This document shows, piece after piece, positions 1 through 8,407 of a stretch of DNA of 64,000 nucleotides. Where the stretch lies: assembly GCA_007750655.1 (NCBI GenBank), contig CP036290.1, positions 1,364,001 to 1,428,000 of the forward strand, in the 5' to 3' direction. Below the pieces are notes generated by a model. The model made no database searches. It was not told the DNA's origin and worked only from the letters and a program-made list of their open reading frames with translations. The DNA comes from Rohdeia mirabilis. GTDB taxonomy: Bacteria > Planctomycetota > UBA1135 > GCA-002686595. A program made the position numbers and the translations under genes. How positions within the stretch are numbered: the first letter of the stretch is position 1; each line of letters starts with the position of its first letter.

Positions 1-3000
1 ACTGCTCGGGCCCGGTGTCCCTGCGGTAGCGCTCGCCGCCGGAGACCTCCTGCCACAGGCCCGGCGCCTGGTACGGCTTCACGCTCGGTCCGCCGAGTTC
101 CTCGACCAACAGGCCGCTGACGGACAGCGCGTTGTCGCGGACCATCTCGGCGTCGAGGCGCTGACGCGGGCCGCGCGACAGGAGGCGGTTGTCGGGATCG
201 GCTTCGAGGCGCGCGGCGTCGACGACCGTGGACTGGCGGTAGGTCGCCGAGAGCACGATGCGCCGCTGCAGGGCCTTGCGGTCCCAGCCGCTCTCGACGA
301 ACTCGACGGCCAGCGTGTCGAGCAGCTCGGGATGACTCGGTAGCGCGCCACGGATCCCGAAGTCGTCGGGGGTCGAGACGAGCCCGGTGCCGAAGTGCAG
401 CTGCCAGATGCGGTTCACGGCGACGCGCGCGGTGAGCGGGTGCTCGCCGTCGACGAGCCACCGGGCCAGTCCGAGTCGGTTCCGCGGCGCCGACTTGGAG
501 AGCGGAGGGAGGATCGACGGGACGCGCGCGCCGACGAGCTTGCCGGGCTTGCGCCAGTCGCCGCGCATGAAGACGTGCGTCTCGCGGGGTTCGTCGCGAT
601 CCGCCATGACCATCGTCTGGGGCATCTTGCGCTCGAGCGACTTCAACTCGTCCTCGAGCCGTTCGCGTTCACGGACGAGCGCCCGACCGATGGTCGAGAC
701 GTTCTCGCGGTAGTAGCTGCGCAGGTTCTTCGCGCGTTGCTCGTCGGTCGTGCGTTCGCTGTCGGCGAGCGGAACGCCCTTCGGAGCCAGCGGCTCGTCC
801 CGGTGTTCGTTCCAGGCGTCCTCGTCGGGCAGGGCCGCGCCGAAGGGGCCGACTTCTGCGCGTGCGAGCGTGCCGCCCGGGACGCCGCGACGCAGTGCCG
901 TGACGATCTCGTGATCGACGACGTCGTCGCCCTCGGGCGTCACGTCGAACGTCAGCGTCGCACCGGACGGACCGCCGCGACCGCGACCGCCGCCCGGGCC
1001 GAAGAACATCCCGCCTCCGTCTGCCGGAGCTCCGCCGCGTCCTGCGCGGCCTTCGCTCTTCGGCGCCGCCTGGAAGACGACCTTCACGAGCAGTTCGTTG
1101 GTTCCGGCACGGAAGCCGAGCCGCACCGTGCGGTCGCCGGTCTCGTCCGCGCTGCTGCCGCCGCCGAAGAAGTCCTCGAAGTCGAAGTCCTCGAAGTCGA
1201 AGTCCTCGAAGTCGAAGTCTTCGTCGTCGCCGTTCGCTCCGGGCTCGCCCGGCGGGTCCTGCGCGACGGGTGCCGGAGGCTTCGGTGCGTCGGCGAAGAC
1301 CTCTTCGCCGTTGAGCCACACGCGCACGCCGTCGGGACCGTCGAGGCGCAGCGTGGCGGTGCGCGCGCGCGTCGTCTCGATCGTGCGCACCAGGTACCAA
1401 GCCGCGTTCTGCTTCTCGTCCGCGAGCTTCGCACTGCGACCGTCGACCCAGGTACCGCGCTCCTCCCAGCCCAGTCGGCGCGGCTCGCGTTCGGGCGCTT
1501 CGGTCTTCGGCTCCGGGTCGAACGGCTCGTCCCGGGCGTCCGCGCGAGCGTCGTCGGCGCCGTCGGGGGTCGCGCGCTCGGGGGCGGTCGCCGGGTCCTG
1601 GTCGAGCGGCGCGCCGAGGAGCAGCACTGCGCCGCGCGCGACGTCGGGCTCCGGCGCGAGCTGCTTCTTCTTCGCCTTCGCAGGATCCTTCCTTTCGGCG
1701 GGCATCTCGGGTTTCGCCGCCGGTGCAGGCGAGTCCTCGCCCCGCTCCTCGTCGTCGTCCGCTTCGTCGCCCGTCACAGGGCCCTTCTTCACCGCCTTCT
1801 CCCCGGGCGCGTCGCGCTCCTCGCGCGGCAGGACGGGCTGGTCGTACTTCGCGAGGCGCGGCACGGGTCCGTCGCCGATCGCCTCCTCGAGTTCGAACTC
1901 CGTCGCGAACGCCGCTGCCGCGCTGGCTGCGGGGAACGGACCGATCGAACTCCACAGCTGCGGCGCGAAGGGCAGGAGTTGGTCGCGGATGCGCTCGTCC
2001 TCGCAGATCGACAGGCGGAAGCGGCCGATGAGGCTGCGCGTGCCATCCGTCTGTTCCAGCGTGACTTTGAGGATCGACGCGTCGTTGAGGTCGAGCGGTT
2101 CGAGCGGGATCAGCACCACTTCGTGCGCCTCGCCCAGAGCGTCACCGACGAGGCGCCATCCGTTGCGGCGCCGGAAGCGATCACCATCGTCGTCGTCCTC
2201 GGACGGGTAGACGATCGCACCCGAGAGGTCGCCCGGCTGGGGGTCGAACTCGCTCGCGTTCGGGTCGCGCTCCTGGGTGAGATCGGCTTGGGCCGCGGCC
2301 AGGTAGACGAGCTTCGCAGCCTCACCGTCGTTGAGGTTGGTCTCGTGCAGCTCGAACGTCGTGAGAGAGAACTGTCCGTTCTGGTCGCGACCCGTGAAGC
2401 CGTTCGCGTCCTCGCTGGGCAGGACCTCGAGGCGCAACGCGTGCACCGTGCGACGACCGGGCGCGAGGACCAGGTCGTAGGTGTCGGCGACCGGCGTCGG
2501 TCCGTGGGCGAGGACCGAGCCGTCCTCCTCGAGTCGCAGGCGCGCGCCGTTGTGCGACAGCATCCCGACCGGCTCGACCGGCGTCCACTCGACCGGATCG
2601 CCGACCAGGCGCAGCACCTTGTTCTCCCACTCGCGCTGGGCCGCGTCGAGCAAGGGATCGTTCGCCTCGAGCCGTGCTTCCAGGAGGTCGACGCGTCGCA
2701 AGAGGTCCTCATAGAGCGGCTCCTGGTCCGGATCGGGCACGCGCAGGTGCGGGCGCGGGCTCCCGAAGTCGATGTCGCGCTCGGCCACGTCGTTGAAGAA
2801 CGCGTAGAACGAGTAGAAGTCCTCCTGACTGACCGGGTCGTACTTGTGGTCGTGGCACTGGGCGCACGCGACCGTCAGACCCATGAACGTCGTCGCCGTC
2901 GTGTGCACACGGTCCAGCACGTACTGGGTGCGGTACTCGTCCAACTCGGCGGGACTGTCGGAGTCGGTGGGGTGGTTGCGGTTGAAGCCCGTCGCGACCA

Positions 3001-3925
3001 GCTGATCGACGCTCGGAGTGGGCAACAGGTCGCCGGCCAGTTGCTCGACCACGAACTCGTCGTAGGGCTTGTTCTCGTTGAAGGCCTCGATCACCCAGTC
3101 GCGCCACTTCCACATCGTGCGCGACGTGTCGAACTGGAAGCCGCTGGTGTCGGCGTAGCGCGCGAGGTCGAGCCAGTCGACCGCCATCCGCTCGCCGTAG
3201 CGCGACGACGCGAGCAGGCGGTCGACGACTTTCTCGTAGGCCTCGTCGCTCGCATCGGCGAGGAAGGCGTCGAGCTCCTGCGGCGTCGGCGGCAGCCCGG
3301 TCAGGTCGAACGACACGCGCCGCAGCCAGGCCGTGCGCGACGACTCTTCGGTGGGGGCGAGACCCGCGGCCTCGAGACGCTCGAGCACGAACGCGTCCAT
3401 GGGATCCGCGACCCAGTCCGCGTCCTGGACCTGCGGTACCGCGTGTGCGCGCGGCGGGACGAACGACCAGTGCTGCGGCCACTCGGCGCCCTCCTCGATC
3501 CAGCGGCGCAGGATCTCCTTCTGCGCGTCGTCGAGCGGGTCGTCGTGCTCGACAGGCGGCATCGGATCGGTCGCGTCGAAGATGCGCGCGACGAGCGACG
3601 AGGCTTCGGGGTCGCCCGCCACCACGGGGGCGAACGGATCGTCCGCGTTCACGACGAGCTCGCGCAGGTCGAGGCGCAGGTCAGCCTGGCGCGTCGCTTC
3701 GTCCGGTCCGTGGCAGACGAAGCAGTGCTGCGCGAGGATCGGCTGCACGTCGTCGACGAAGTCCACGCGGTCGGTGACCGAGCGCTCGACGAGTGGAGCG
3801 GATGCAGCTGTCGCGGCGTCGTCGTCGGCTGCGGACCGGGCCAACGAGTGCGCGAGCACCGCCGATCCCAACGGAGCGATCAGGAACAGAGCGGGAACGG
3901 GCAGACCGAAGATCGAACAGCGCAT
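1..3925 (-). CDS. PSD1-type cytochrome c protein (DUF1549/DUF1553), C-terminus cut by window edge
   Basis: Large exported Planctomycetota protein, over 1300 residues visible and continuing past base 1. It starts at ATG 3925 with a hydrophobic leader (residues 5-28). A class I heme site CFVCHG sits at about residues 68-73, followed by the PSD1 core with motifs [23 protein letters not shown] and, far downstream, NRIWQLHFGTGLV and SATYRQS of DUF1553. The family is expected in the periplasm and is usually followed by a DUF1501 gene, which here would lie outside the window. Its biochemical role is not established; electron transfer or sulfated-polysaccharide use is often suggested. A long middle region holds a Gly-rich stretch and an Asp/Phe/Glu repeat that the second PSD1 protein in this window (48989-51958) lacks. 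The family call is secure, the function is not. Confidence 0.93.
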   Translation of the reverse strand, partial: MRCSIFGLPVPALFLIAPLGSAVLAHSLARSAADDDAATAASAPLVERSVTDRVDFVDDVQPILAQHCFVCHGPDEATRQADLRLDLRELVVNADDPFAPVVAGDPEASSLVARIFDATDPMPPVEHDDPLDDAQKEILRRWIEEGAEWPQHWSFVPPRAHAVPQVQDADWVADPMDAFVLERLEAAGLAPTEESSRTAWLRRVSFDLTGLPPTPQELDAFLADASDEAYEKVVDRLLASSRYGERMAVDWLDLARYADTSGFQFDTSRTMWKWRDWVIEAFNENKPYDEFVVEQLAGDLLPTPSVDQLVATGFNRNHPTDSDSPAELDEYRTQYVLDRVHTTATTFMGLTVACAQCHDHKYDPVSQEDFYSFYAFFNDVAERDIDFGSPRPHLRVPDPDQEPLYEDLLRRVDLLEARLEANDPLLDAAQREWENKVLRLVGDPVEWTPVEPVGMLSHNGARLRLEEDGSVLAHGPTPVADTYDLVLAPGRRTVHALRLEVLPSEDANGFTGRDQNGQFSLTTFELHETNLNDGEAAKLVYLAAAQADLTQERDPNASEFDPQPGDLSGAIVYPSEDDDDGDRFRRRNGWRLVGDALGEAHEVVLIPLEPLDLNDASILKVTLEQTDGTRSLIGRFRLSICEDERIRDQLLPFAPQLWSSIGPFPAASAAAAFATEFELEEAIGDGPVPRLAKYDQPVLPREERDAPGEKAVKKGPVTGDEADDDEERGEDSPAPAAKPEMPAERKDPAKAKKKQLAPEPDVARGAVLLLGAPLDQDPATAPERATPDGADDARADARDEPFDPEPKTEAPEREPRRLGWEERGTWVDGRSAKLADEKQNAAWYLVRTIETTRARTATLRLDGPDGVRVWLNGEEVFADAPKPPAPVAQDPPGEPGANGDDEDFDFEDFDFEDFDFEDFFGGGSSADETGDRTVRLGFRAGTNELLVKVVFQAAPKSEGRAGRGGAPADGGGMFFGPGGGRGRGGPSGATLTFDVTPEGDDVVDHEIVTALRRGVPGGTLARAEVGPFGAALPDEDAWNEHRDEPLAPKGVPLADSERTTDEQRAKNLRSYYRENVSTIGRALVRERERLEDELKSLERKMPQTMVMADRDEPRETHVFMRGDWRKPGKLVGARVPSILPPLSKSAPRNRLGLARWLVDGEHPLTARVAVNRIWQLHFGTGLVSTPDDFGIRGALPSHPELLDTLAVEFVESGWDRKALQRRIVLSATYRQSTVVDAARLEADPDNRLLSRGPRQRLDAEMVRDNALSVSGLLVEELGGPSVKPYQAPGLWQEVSGGERYRRDTGPEQ
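1172..1216. repeat. Three perfect 15-bp tandem units encoding FDFED
   Basis: Three identical copies of gtcctcgaagtcgaa lie in the PSD1 gene. Read on the minus strand, in frame, each encodes Phe-Asp-Phe-Glu-Asp. They give a strongly acidic and aromatic segment bounded by Gly-rich sequence. The unit length is a multiple of three, so copy changes would keep the frame. Confidence 0.95.
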
Positions 3926-4490
3926 GGTGGGGAGGGGCTCGTGGCGTGCGAAACCGGATCGAAGGTAGCACGAGGCTTCGGGGGCCGCTCCGAGCCGCGT
4001 TCCGGCCATCTCGCAGTGGTGCGCTTCCTGGGCTGGACCGTCGCGTGGGTGGCCGTGGGGACTTCGACGTCCGCTGGCACTCGGGCGGCGAACCCCGCGT
4101 GCGATGCCGTTCCTGCTCGGGCTTTCGATCGTCGCGGGCGTCGGCCTGCTCCGGCTCTCGACCGGCGGTGGCACCGTCGGGACGTCGTACCGTGCGGATC
4201 CGGCAGCGTACGAGGGAGCACCCGCTCCGCCCGCGTCCCTTCCCGTCTCGGTCACGGCGCCGCGGAGCAGCGCTTCGGCGCGACTCGCCAGCACTCGAGG
4301 CGTTCGCCGCAGGAACGGTCCACGCCGGCGCCGTGGACGCGGGCTCGACCGCATCGCCGTCGTTCCGCTACGTCGCGTGCGGACTTTTCTTGCGAGCGAG
4401 CTTCCGCCCGCGTGGGAGCGCGCCCTGGAGCAGCTGAACGGGTCACAGCCTCGCCCGTAGCCGCACCGTCGACCGCGCTACCATGCGGCG
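3926..4490. other. Intergenic region between divergent genes
   Basis: A 565-bp stretch between the start of the minus-strand PSD1 gene and the plus-strand SDR gene, so it should hold both promoters. The open frames across it are rich in Arg, Ser and Pro in a way typical of noncoding GC-rich DNA. No convincing hairpin, repeat or promoter motif was seen. Confidence 0.6.
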
Positions 4491-5171
4491 ATGGAACCCA
4501 AGACTTGGATCGTCACCGGCGCGAACCGCGGTATCGGTCTCGAATTCGTTCGCCAGCTCCAGGCCCGCGGCGAGGACGTGATCGCGACGGCGCGCGACCC
4601 CGAAGCGGCGACCGAGCTGTGCGAACTCGGCGTGCGCGTCGAACAGCTCGACGTCGCGGACCCCGTGTCGGTGGCCGGCTTCGCCGCGTTGCTCGAGGGC
4701 GAGAGCGTGGACGTGCTGCTCAACAACGCCGGCGCGATGGAGCGCGCGGGCGACCTCGGATCGATCGACTACGACCTGATGCGTCGCCAGTTCGACGTGA
4801 ACACGCTCGGCCCGCTGCGCATGGTCGAGGCCGCACTGCCCGCGCTGCGACTCGGCGGTCGCAAGCTGATCGCGACGTTGACGAGCAAGATGGGCTCGAT
4901 CACCGACAACACGTCCGGCGGGTCCTACGCCTACCGCACCAGCAAGACGGCGCTCAACATGGTCAACCGCTCGGTCTCCGTGGACCTCGCGGGCGAAGGC
5001 TTCACCTGCGTCGTGCTGCACCCCGGCTGGGCCCAGACGGCGATGGGGGGCGAGAACGCGCCGCTCGACGTGGCGGCGAGCGTGACCGGGATGTTGAAGG
5101 TGCTCGACGGTGCCGACGCCGGCCACAACGGGCGTTTCTTCAACTACGACGGCGAGGAGTTGCCGTGGTAG
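4491..5171 (+). CDS. Short-chain dehydrogenase/reductase (SDR family)
   Basis: A 226-residue classical SDR oxidoreductase, presumably cytosolic and NAD(P)-dependent. The cofactor motif TGANRGIG is at residues 9-16, the structural NNAG at 78-81, and the catalytic Tyr-Lys pair in YRTSK at Y148/K152, with a serine near 132. The length is slightly short for the family (about 245) but the fold is complete. The pattern resembles the C-factor/sniffer-like SDR subgroup; the substrate cannot be read from sequence. It starts at the ATG at 4491. The lipoprotein gene begins inside its last codons, so the two are probably translated together. Confidence 0.93.
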   Translation: MEPKTWIVTGANRGIGLEFVRQLQARGEDVIATARDPEAATELCELGVRVEQLDVADPVSVAGFAALLEGESVDVLLNNAGAMERAGDLGSIDYDLMRRQFDVNTLGPLRMVEAALPALRLGGRKLIATLTSKMGSITDNTSGGSYAYRTSKTALNMVNRSVSVDLAGEGFTCVVLHPGWAQTAMGGENAPLDVAASVTGMLKVLDGADAGHNGRFFNYDGEELPW

Positions 5172-5728
5172 GTCCGCGCGCCGCAGGCCTGCGCGCGTGG
5201 ATCGCCGCGGCGGTCCTGTGCACGGTCGTCGCGAGCTGTTCGACGCTACAGGTCTCGCACGACTACGACCCCGGCGCGGACTTCGCGGCGCTGTCGACCT
5301 ACGCCTGGGCCGAGGCGTCCGACGATCCCACGCGCGATCGCCTGATGGAGCGGCGCGCGATCGAACACGCGAACCGGGTCCTGGCGGAGAAGGGCTTCGT
5401 CCTCGTCGCCACGGGCCCGGACTTCCTGATCGCCGTGCACGACGACGTGCGTCAGAAGCTGCGCGTGACGGACCTGGGCTTCGACGGCTACGCCTTCGGG
5501 CCCTACTGGAGCGCGTACGGTTCGCGGCGTCTCGACGTCACCGAGTACGACGAAGGTCTGTTGATCCTCGACGTGATCGAGCCCGGGACGCAGAACCTGA
5601 TCTGGCGCGGCGTCGCGCGTCGACCCACGGACGAGCGCGCCACGCCGACCGAGCGCGACGCCCGCGTGGGTGAAGCCGTCGAAGCGCTGCTCGCGCCGTT
5701 CCCCCCGGGAGTTCGGAAAGGCGATTGA
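5165..5728 (+). CDS. DUF4136-type lipoprotein
   Basis: A 187-residue predicted lipoprotein. The chosen start is GTG 5165, which overlaps the SDR stop by 7 bp and gives a signal peptide ending in the lipobox VASC at about residues 22-25. After the Cys comes a region like DUF4136: an Asp-Tyr-rich start (HDYDPGADFAALSTYAWAE), an alternating beta region and the end motif LIWRGVARR. DUF4136 proteins are small outer-membrane or periplasmic lipoproteins of unknown function. The stop overlaps the TTG start of the next gene. The start codon is inferred from the lipobox; an ATG does not fit. Confidence 0.82.
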   Translation: MVGPRAAGLRAWIAAAVLCTVVASCSTLQVSHDYDPGADFAALSTYAWAEASDDPTRDRLMERRAIEHANRVLAEKGFVLVATGPDFLIAVHDDVRQKLRVTDLGFDGYAFGPYWSAYGSRRLDVTEYDEGLLILDVIEPGTQNLIWRGVARRPTDERATPTERDARVGEAVEALLAPFPPGVRKGD

Positions 5729-6759
5729 GCGCTGGCGAGACATCGGTCGCGACATCGGTCGCGACATCGGTCGCGGCATCGACGCGCGGCCCGGTCCTAC
5801 GCGTCGCGCGCACGGGGGCGCACGCGCTCCTGGTCGGCGGGGTCCTGGCGTCGCTGTTCGCGTGGTCGGCGTCGTTCTTCTGGCTCGGCGAGATCGGCGC
5901 GAGCTTGGCCTGGTACCTGGGCTTCGTGCTGTTCGCCGCGGCGCTGTTCGCTCTGGCCGTTTCGGCACGGTTCGCGTCGGTCGCGCTGCTCCTGCTCGGG
6001 CTCGCGCACGCGGGTCCCGAACTGTGGCTCTTCGTTCCCGACGGGCGCGCGGGTCCGGCGCCGGACGCGGGCGGCGACACGCTCGTCCTGGCGAGCTGCA
6101 ACCTGTTGTTCGGCAACCCCGACCACGAGGGCCTGCGCGAGTTGCTCGCGCACGAGGAGCCTGACGTGGTCGTGTGCACGGAGGTCTCGCGGTCCTGGAA
6201 GCGCACGCTCGACGGTCTCGATGCCTATCCCCACCGCTTCTACTCGCCGCCGCCCGAGACCTGGAACCGCGAGACCTGGGGGACGGCGATCCTGTCGCGG
6301 CGGCCCTTCGCACGGACCGCGCTCGTCCCCGTGCCGTCGGGCGCTTCCCGACCGATCATGGAGGCGGTCGTCCCGTTGGACGATCACGCCGTGACCGTGC
6401 GCGGCGCGCACCCGATGCGCCCCGGCAAGCCCTGGCGACTGGCGCTGCGCGACGAGGTGCTCGCGGTGCTCGGCGAACTCGAGTGGGACGCGTTCGGCGT
6501 CGTCGCCGGCGATCTGAACGTGACCAGCACGTCGCCGCGCTTTCGCGCTCTGCTCCGGGAGAGCGGGCTGCGCGACTCGCGACTGGGGTTCGGACGACAG
6601 CCCACCTTCGCCCTTCTCGATCCGCGCCTGGGTCCCTGGGTGGCGATCGACCACGTGGCGGTGGGGGACGGCCTGCGGGTCGAGGAGCGCCGCACGGTGG
6701 TCCTGGGTGGGAGCGACCACCGCGCCGTCGTCGTCCGCCTGGGGCTCGCGGCGCGGTGA
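5725..6759 (+). CDS. Membrane-anchored endonuclease/exonuclease/phosphatase-family protein
   Basis: A 344-residue protein starting at TTG 5725, overlapping the previous stop (TTGA). Three hydrophobic segments at about residues 27-95 are followed by an EEP (DNase I-like) domain. Motifs seen are NLLFGNPD (metal-binding Asn region), CTEVSR (metal-ligand Glu), GDLNVTSTSPRF (Asp-Asn) and the terminal SDHRAVVV (Asp-His). The layout of a short membrane anchor plus an external EEP domain matches VanJ/YafD-like phosphoesterases, so the likely substrate is a phosphodiester or lipid phosphate outside the membrane. This is inference. The N-terminus carries an imperfect 12-bp repeat (ETSVATSVATSVA), so a later start is possible. 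Confidence 0.88.
   Translation: MSAGETSVATSVATSVAASTRGPVLRVARTGAHALLVGGVLASLFAWSASFFWLGEIGASLAWYLGFVLFAAALFALAVSARFASVALLLLGLAHAGPELWLFVPDGRAGPAPDAGGDTLVLASCNLLFGNPDHEGLRELLAHEEPDVVVCTEVSRSWKRTLDGLDAYPHRFYSPPPETWNRETWGTAILSRRPFARTALVPVPSGASRPIMEAVVPLDDHAVTVRGAHPMRPGKPWRLALRDEVLAVLGELEWDAFGVVAGDLNVTSTSPRFRALLRESGLRDSRLGFGRQPTFALLDPRLGPWVAIDHVAVGDGLRVEERRTVVLGGSDHRAVVVRLGLAAR
5739..5774. repeat. Three 12-bp tandem units (TSVA)
   Basis: Three identical copies of gacatcggtcgc with a partial fourth, at the very start of the EEP-family gene. Each encodes T-S-V-A in the frame used by the gene. Confidence 0.93.
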
Positions 6760-7059
6760 TGGGCCCGGTGCCGCGGCGCCGCCGTCCGTTCCGGGGTCGG
6801 AACGAGGACTCGAACCGGCACCCCGCGAGGCCTTCCGAGGGCGCGTCGACACGACGATCGAGAGCCCAGGGGCTGCACCGGCCGGGATCGGCTCCTAAAA
6901 GAGGACCTCGGGGGCGACTTTCGACCGATTGTGGGCCGACGACCCACCGCCCCGGGCCTCCGGTCCGATAGGGTGGTCGCGCGCTGAGCCCACCCCAGGT
7001 GCGGCTCGCACCGGACCCTGACGGTCGAGGACCCTCGGCCGGCAACCGATAGACACTTC
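6760..7059. other. Intergenic region upstream of desaturase
   Basis: 300 bp without a credible gene. It holds the promoter and leader of the desaturase. On the minus strand, a short tRNA T-loop-like string lies near 6808, but no cloverleaf forms around it. Nothing else was recognised. Confidence 0.55.
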
Positions 7060-8109
7060 ATGGATGCATCGAACACGGCCCTGAGGCCCTCCGACGGGCC
7101 TGCGGGCCAGGCGCCCGACGCCAAGCGGCCCATCGACTGGGTCAACCTGACCACCATCGCCGTGGTCCACCTGCTCGGCGCCGCCGGCATCTGGTGGGTC
7201 GCGGCCGTCCAGTTCTCCTGGGCCACCGTCGGCCTGGCGATCTTCTGGTACCTGATGTGCGGCTTCGCGATCACGGGCGGCTACCACCGTCTGTTCGCGC
7301 ACAAGGCGTACAAGGCCAACTGGCTGCTGACGGCCATCCACCTGTTCTTCGGCGCCGCTTCGGTCCAGAACACCGCGCTCAAGTGGTCCGCGGACCACCG
7401 CGTCCACCACGCGCACTCGGACACCGACAAGGATCCGTACAGCGTCACCAAGGGCTTCTGGTGGGCCCACATCGGTTGGGTCCTGCGCGGCGGCCGCGAG
7501 GTCGATCTCGGTCTGGTCAAGGACCTCGAGAAGAACGCGCTCGTGCGCTTCCAGCACCGCCACTACATCCTCCTGGCCGTCCTGTCCGGCGCGGTCGTGC
7601 CGATGCTCATCGGCCTCGCCTGGGGCGATCCGATCGGCGCGCTCCTGTTCGCCGGCTTCACGCGCCTGGTCCTCCAGTGGCACGCGACCTTCTCGGTCAA
7701 CTCGTTCGCGCACCTCATCGGATCGCGTCCGTACGACCCCGAGTCGACCGCGCGCGACAGTTGGATCGTGGCCCTGATGACCTTCGGCGAGGGCTACCAC
7801 AACTACCACCACAAGTTCCCTTCGGACTATCGCAACGGCGTGCGCTGGTGGCAGTTCGACCCGACCAAGTGGGTGGTGTGGAGCTTCTCCAAGGTCGGCA
7901 TCACGTCCGACCTGCGCCGCGCGGTGAACGCCGAGAAGTACAAGCTCGCGACCGCACTCAAGAAGGCCCAGGAAGCCGCCGCCGCCGCCGCCGCGAACGC
8001 GTCCGCCACGGCATCGGCCGCTTCGGCCGCCGCCAGCGAAGCAGCGTCCAACGCGGCGCGCGCCGCCAAGGCCGCGACGTCGGCGCCCGCCCCGGGCCCG
8101 TCCCTCTAG
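7060..8109 (+). CDS. Acyl-CoA (stearoyl-type) fatty acid desaturase
   Basis: A 349-residue integral-membrane diiron desaturase of the acyl-CoA delta-9 type, which introduces a double bond into saturated acyl chains using O2 and reduced carrier. All three histidine boxes are present: HRLFAH (residues 76-81), HRVHH (113-117) and HNYHH near residue 250, inside EGYHNYHHKFPSDYRNG, which is diagnostic of the family. Hydrophobic pairs lie at about 32-72, 88-100 and 165-200. The last 45 residues are an Ala-rich low-complexity tail outside the enzyme core. It starts at ATG 7060. Possible role: adjusting membrane fluidity. Confidence 0.96.
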   Translation: MDASNTALRPSDGPAGQAPDAKRPIDWVNLTTIAVVHLLGAAGIWWVAAVQFSWATVGLAIFWYLMCGFAITGGYHRLFAHKAYKANWLLTAIHLFFGAASVQNTALKWSADHRVHHAHSDTDKDPYSVTKGFWWAHIGWVLRGGREVDLGLVKDLEKNALVRFQHRHYILLAVLSGAVVPMLIGLAWGDPIGALLFAGFTRLVLQWHATFSVNSFAHLIGSRPYDPESTARDSWIVALMTFGEGYHNYHHKFPSDYRNGVRWWQFDPTKWVVWSFSKVGITSDLRRAVNAEKYKLATALKKAQEAAAAAAANASATASAASAAASEAASNAARAAKAATSAPAPGPSL

Positions 8110-8111
8110 AC

Positions 8112-8155
8112 GCACCGCCCGTTCGGTGCAGCGCCGTCCGCTCTCGCTGGACGGC
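8112..8155 (+). terminator. Double-hairpin terminator after desaturase gene
   Basis: Two inverted repeats directly after the stop: GCACCG/CGGTGC (8112-8117, 8124-8129) and GCCGTCC/GGACGGC (8133-8139, 8149-8155). No T tract follows, as is common in GC-rich genomes. The rest of the gap to 8407 shows nothing clear; it could be the long leader common for cold-inducible helicase genes. Confidence 0.55.
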
Positions 8156-8407
8156 CCGACGAAACTGCGAGCTCACGCCCTGAACGGGTGGGAGCTCGCT
8201 CGACCATCATCTCCCCTGGGTCGCACACGCGGCCCGACGGCGCTCAACAGGGTCCCTGCTCGGTCGATGTCCGACCGGCGGGAGCCGCGCCGCCATACGA
8301 ATTCGTTCCCGTCGCTGTTGTGTGGGTCCGAGTGCTCGGTCTGGGTCGCCTCGATGTCTCGAGGTCGATCACGAGTGCCGGGCGAACCTGCCCCCACATC
8401 AACATTG

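Noticed and set aside
4104..4460. 118-codon open frame with a hydrophobic start between the first two genes
   Set aside because: After about 20 hydrophobic residues the sequence becomes Arg-rich and random-looking, with no ribosome-binding site and no known family.
395..5164. Very long plus-strand open frame opposite the PSD1 gene
   Set aside because: It is a mirror frame caused by GC-rich codon use: its residues are Arg/Val/Glu-monotonous, while the minus strand holds clear PSD1 motifs. Only its end, from 5165, is a real gene.
6790..6900. tRNA-like T-loop string (ggttcgagtcc on the minus strand)
   Set aside because: The T stem does not pair properly, and no acceptor stem, D arm or anticodon arm can be built around it.
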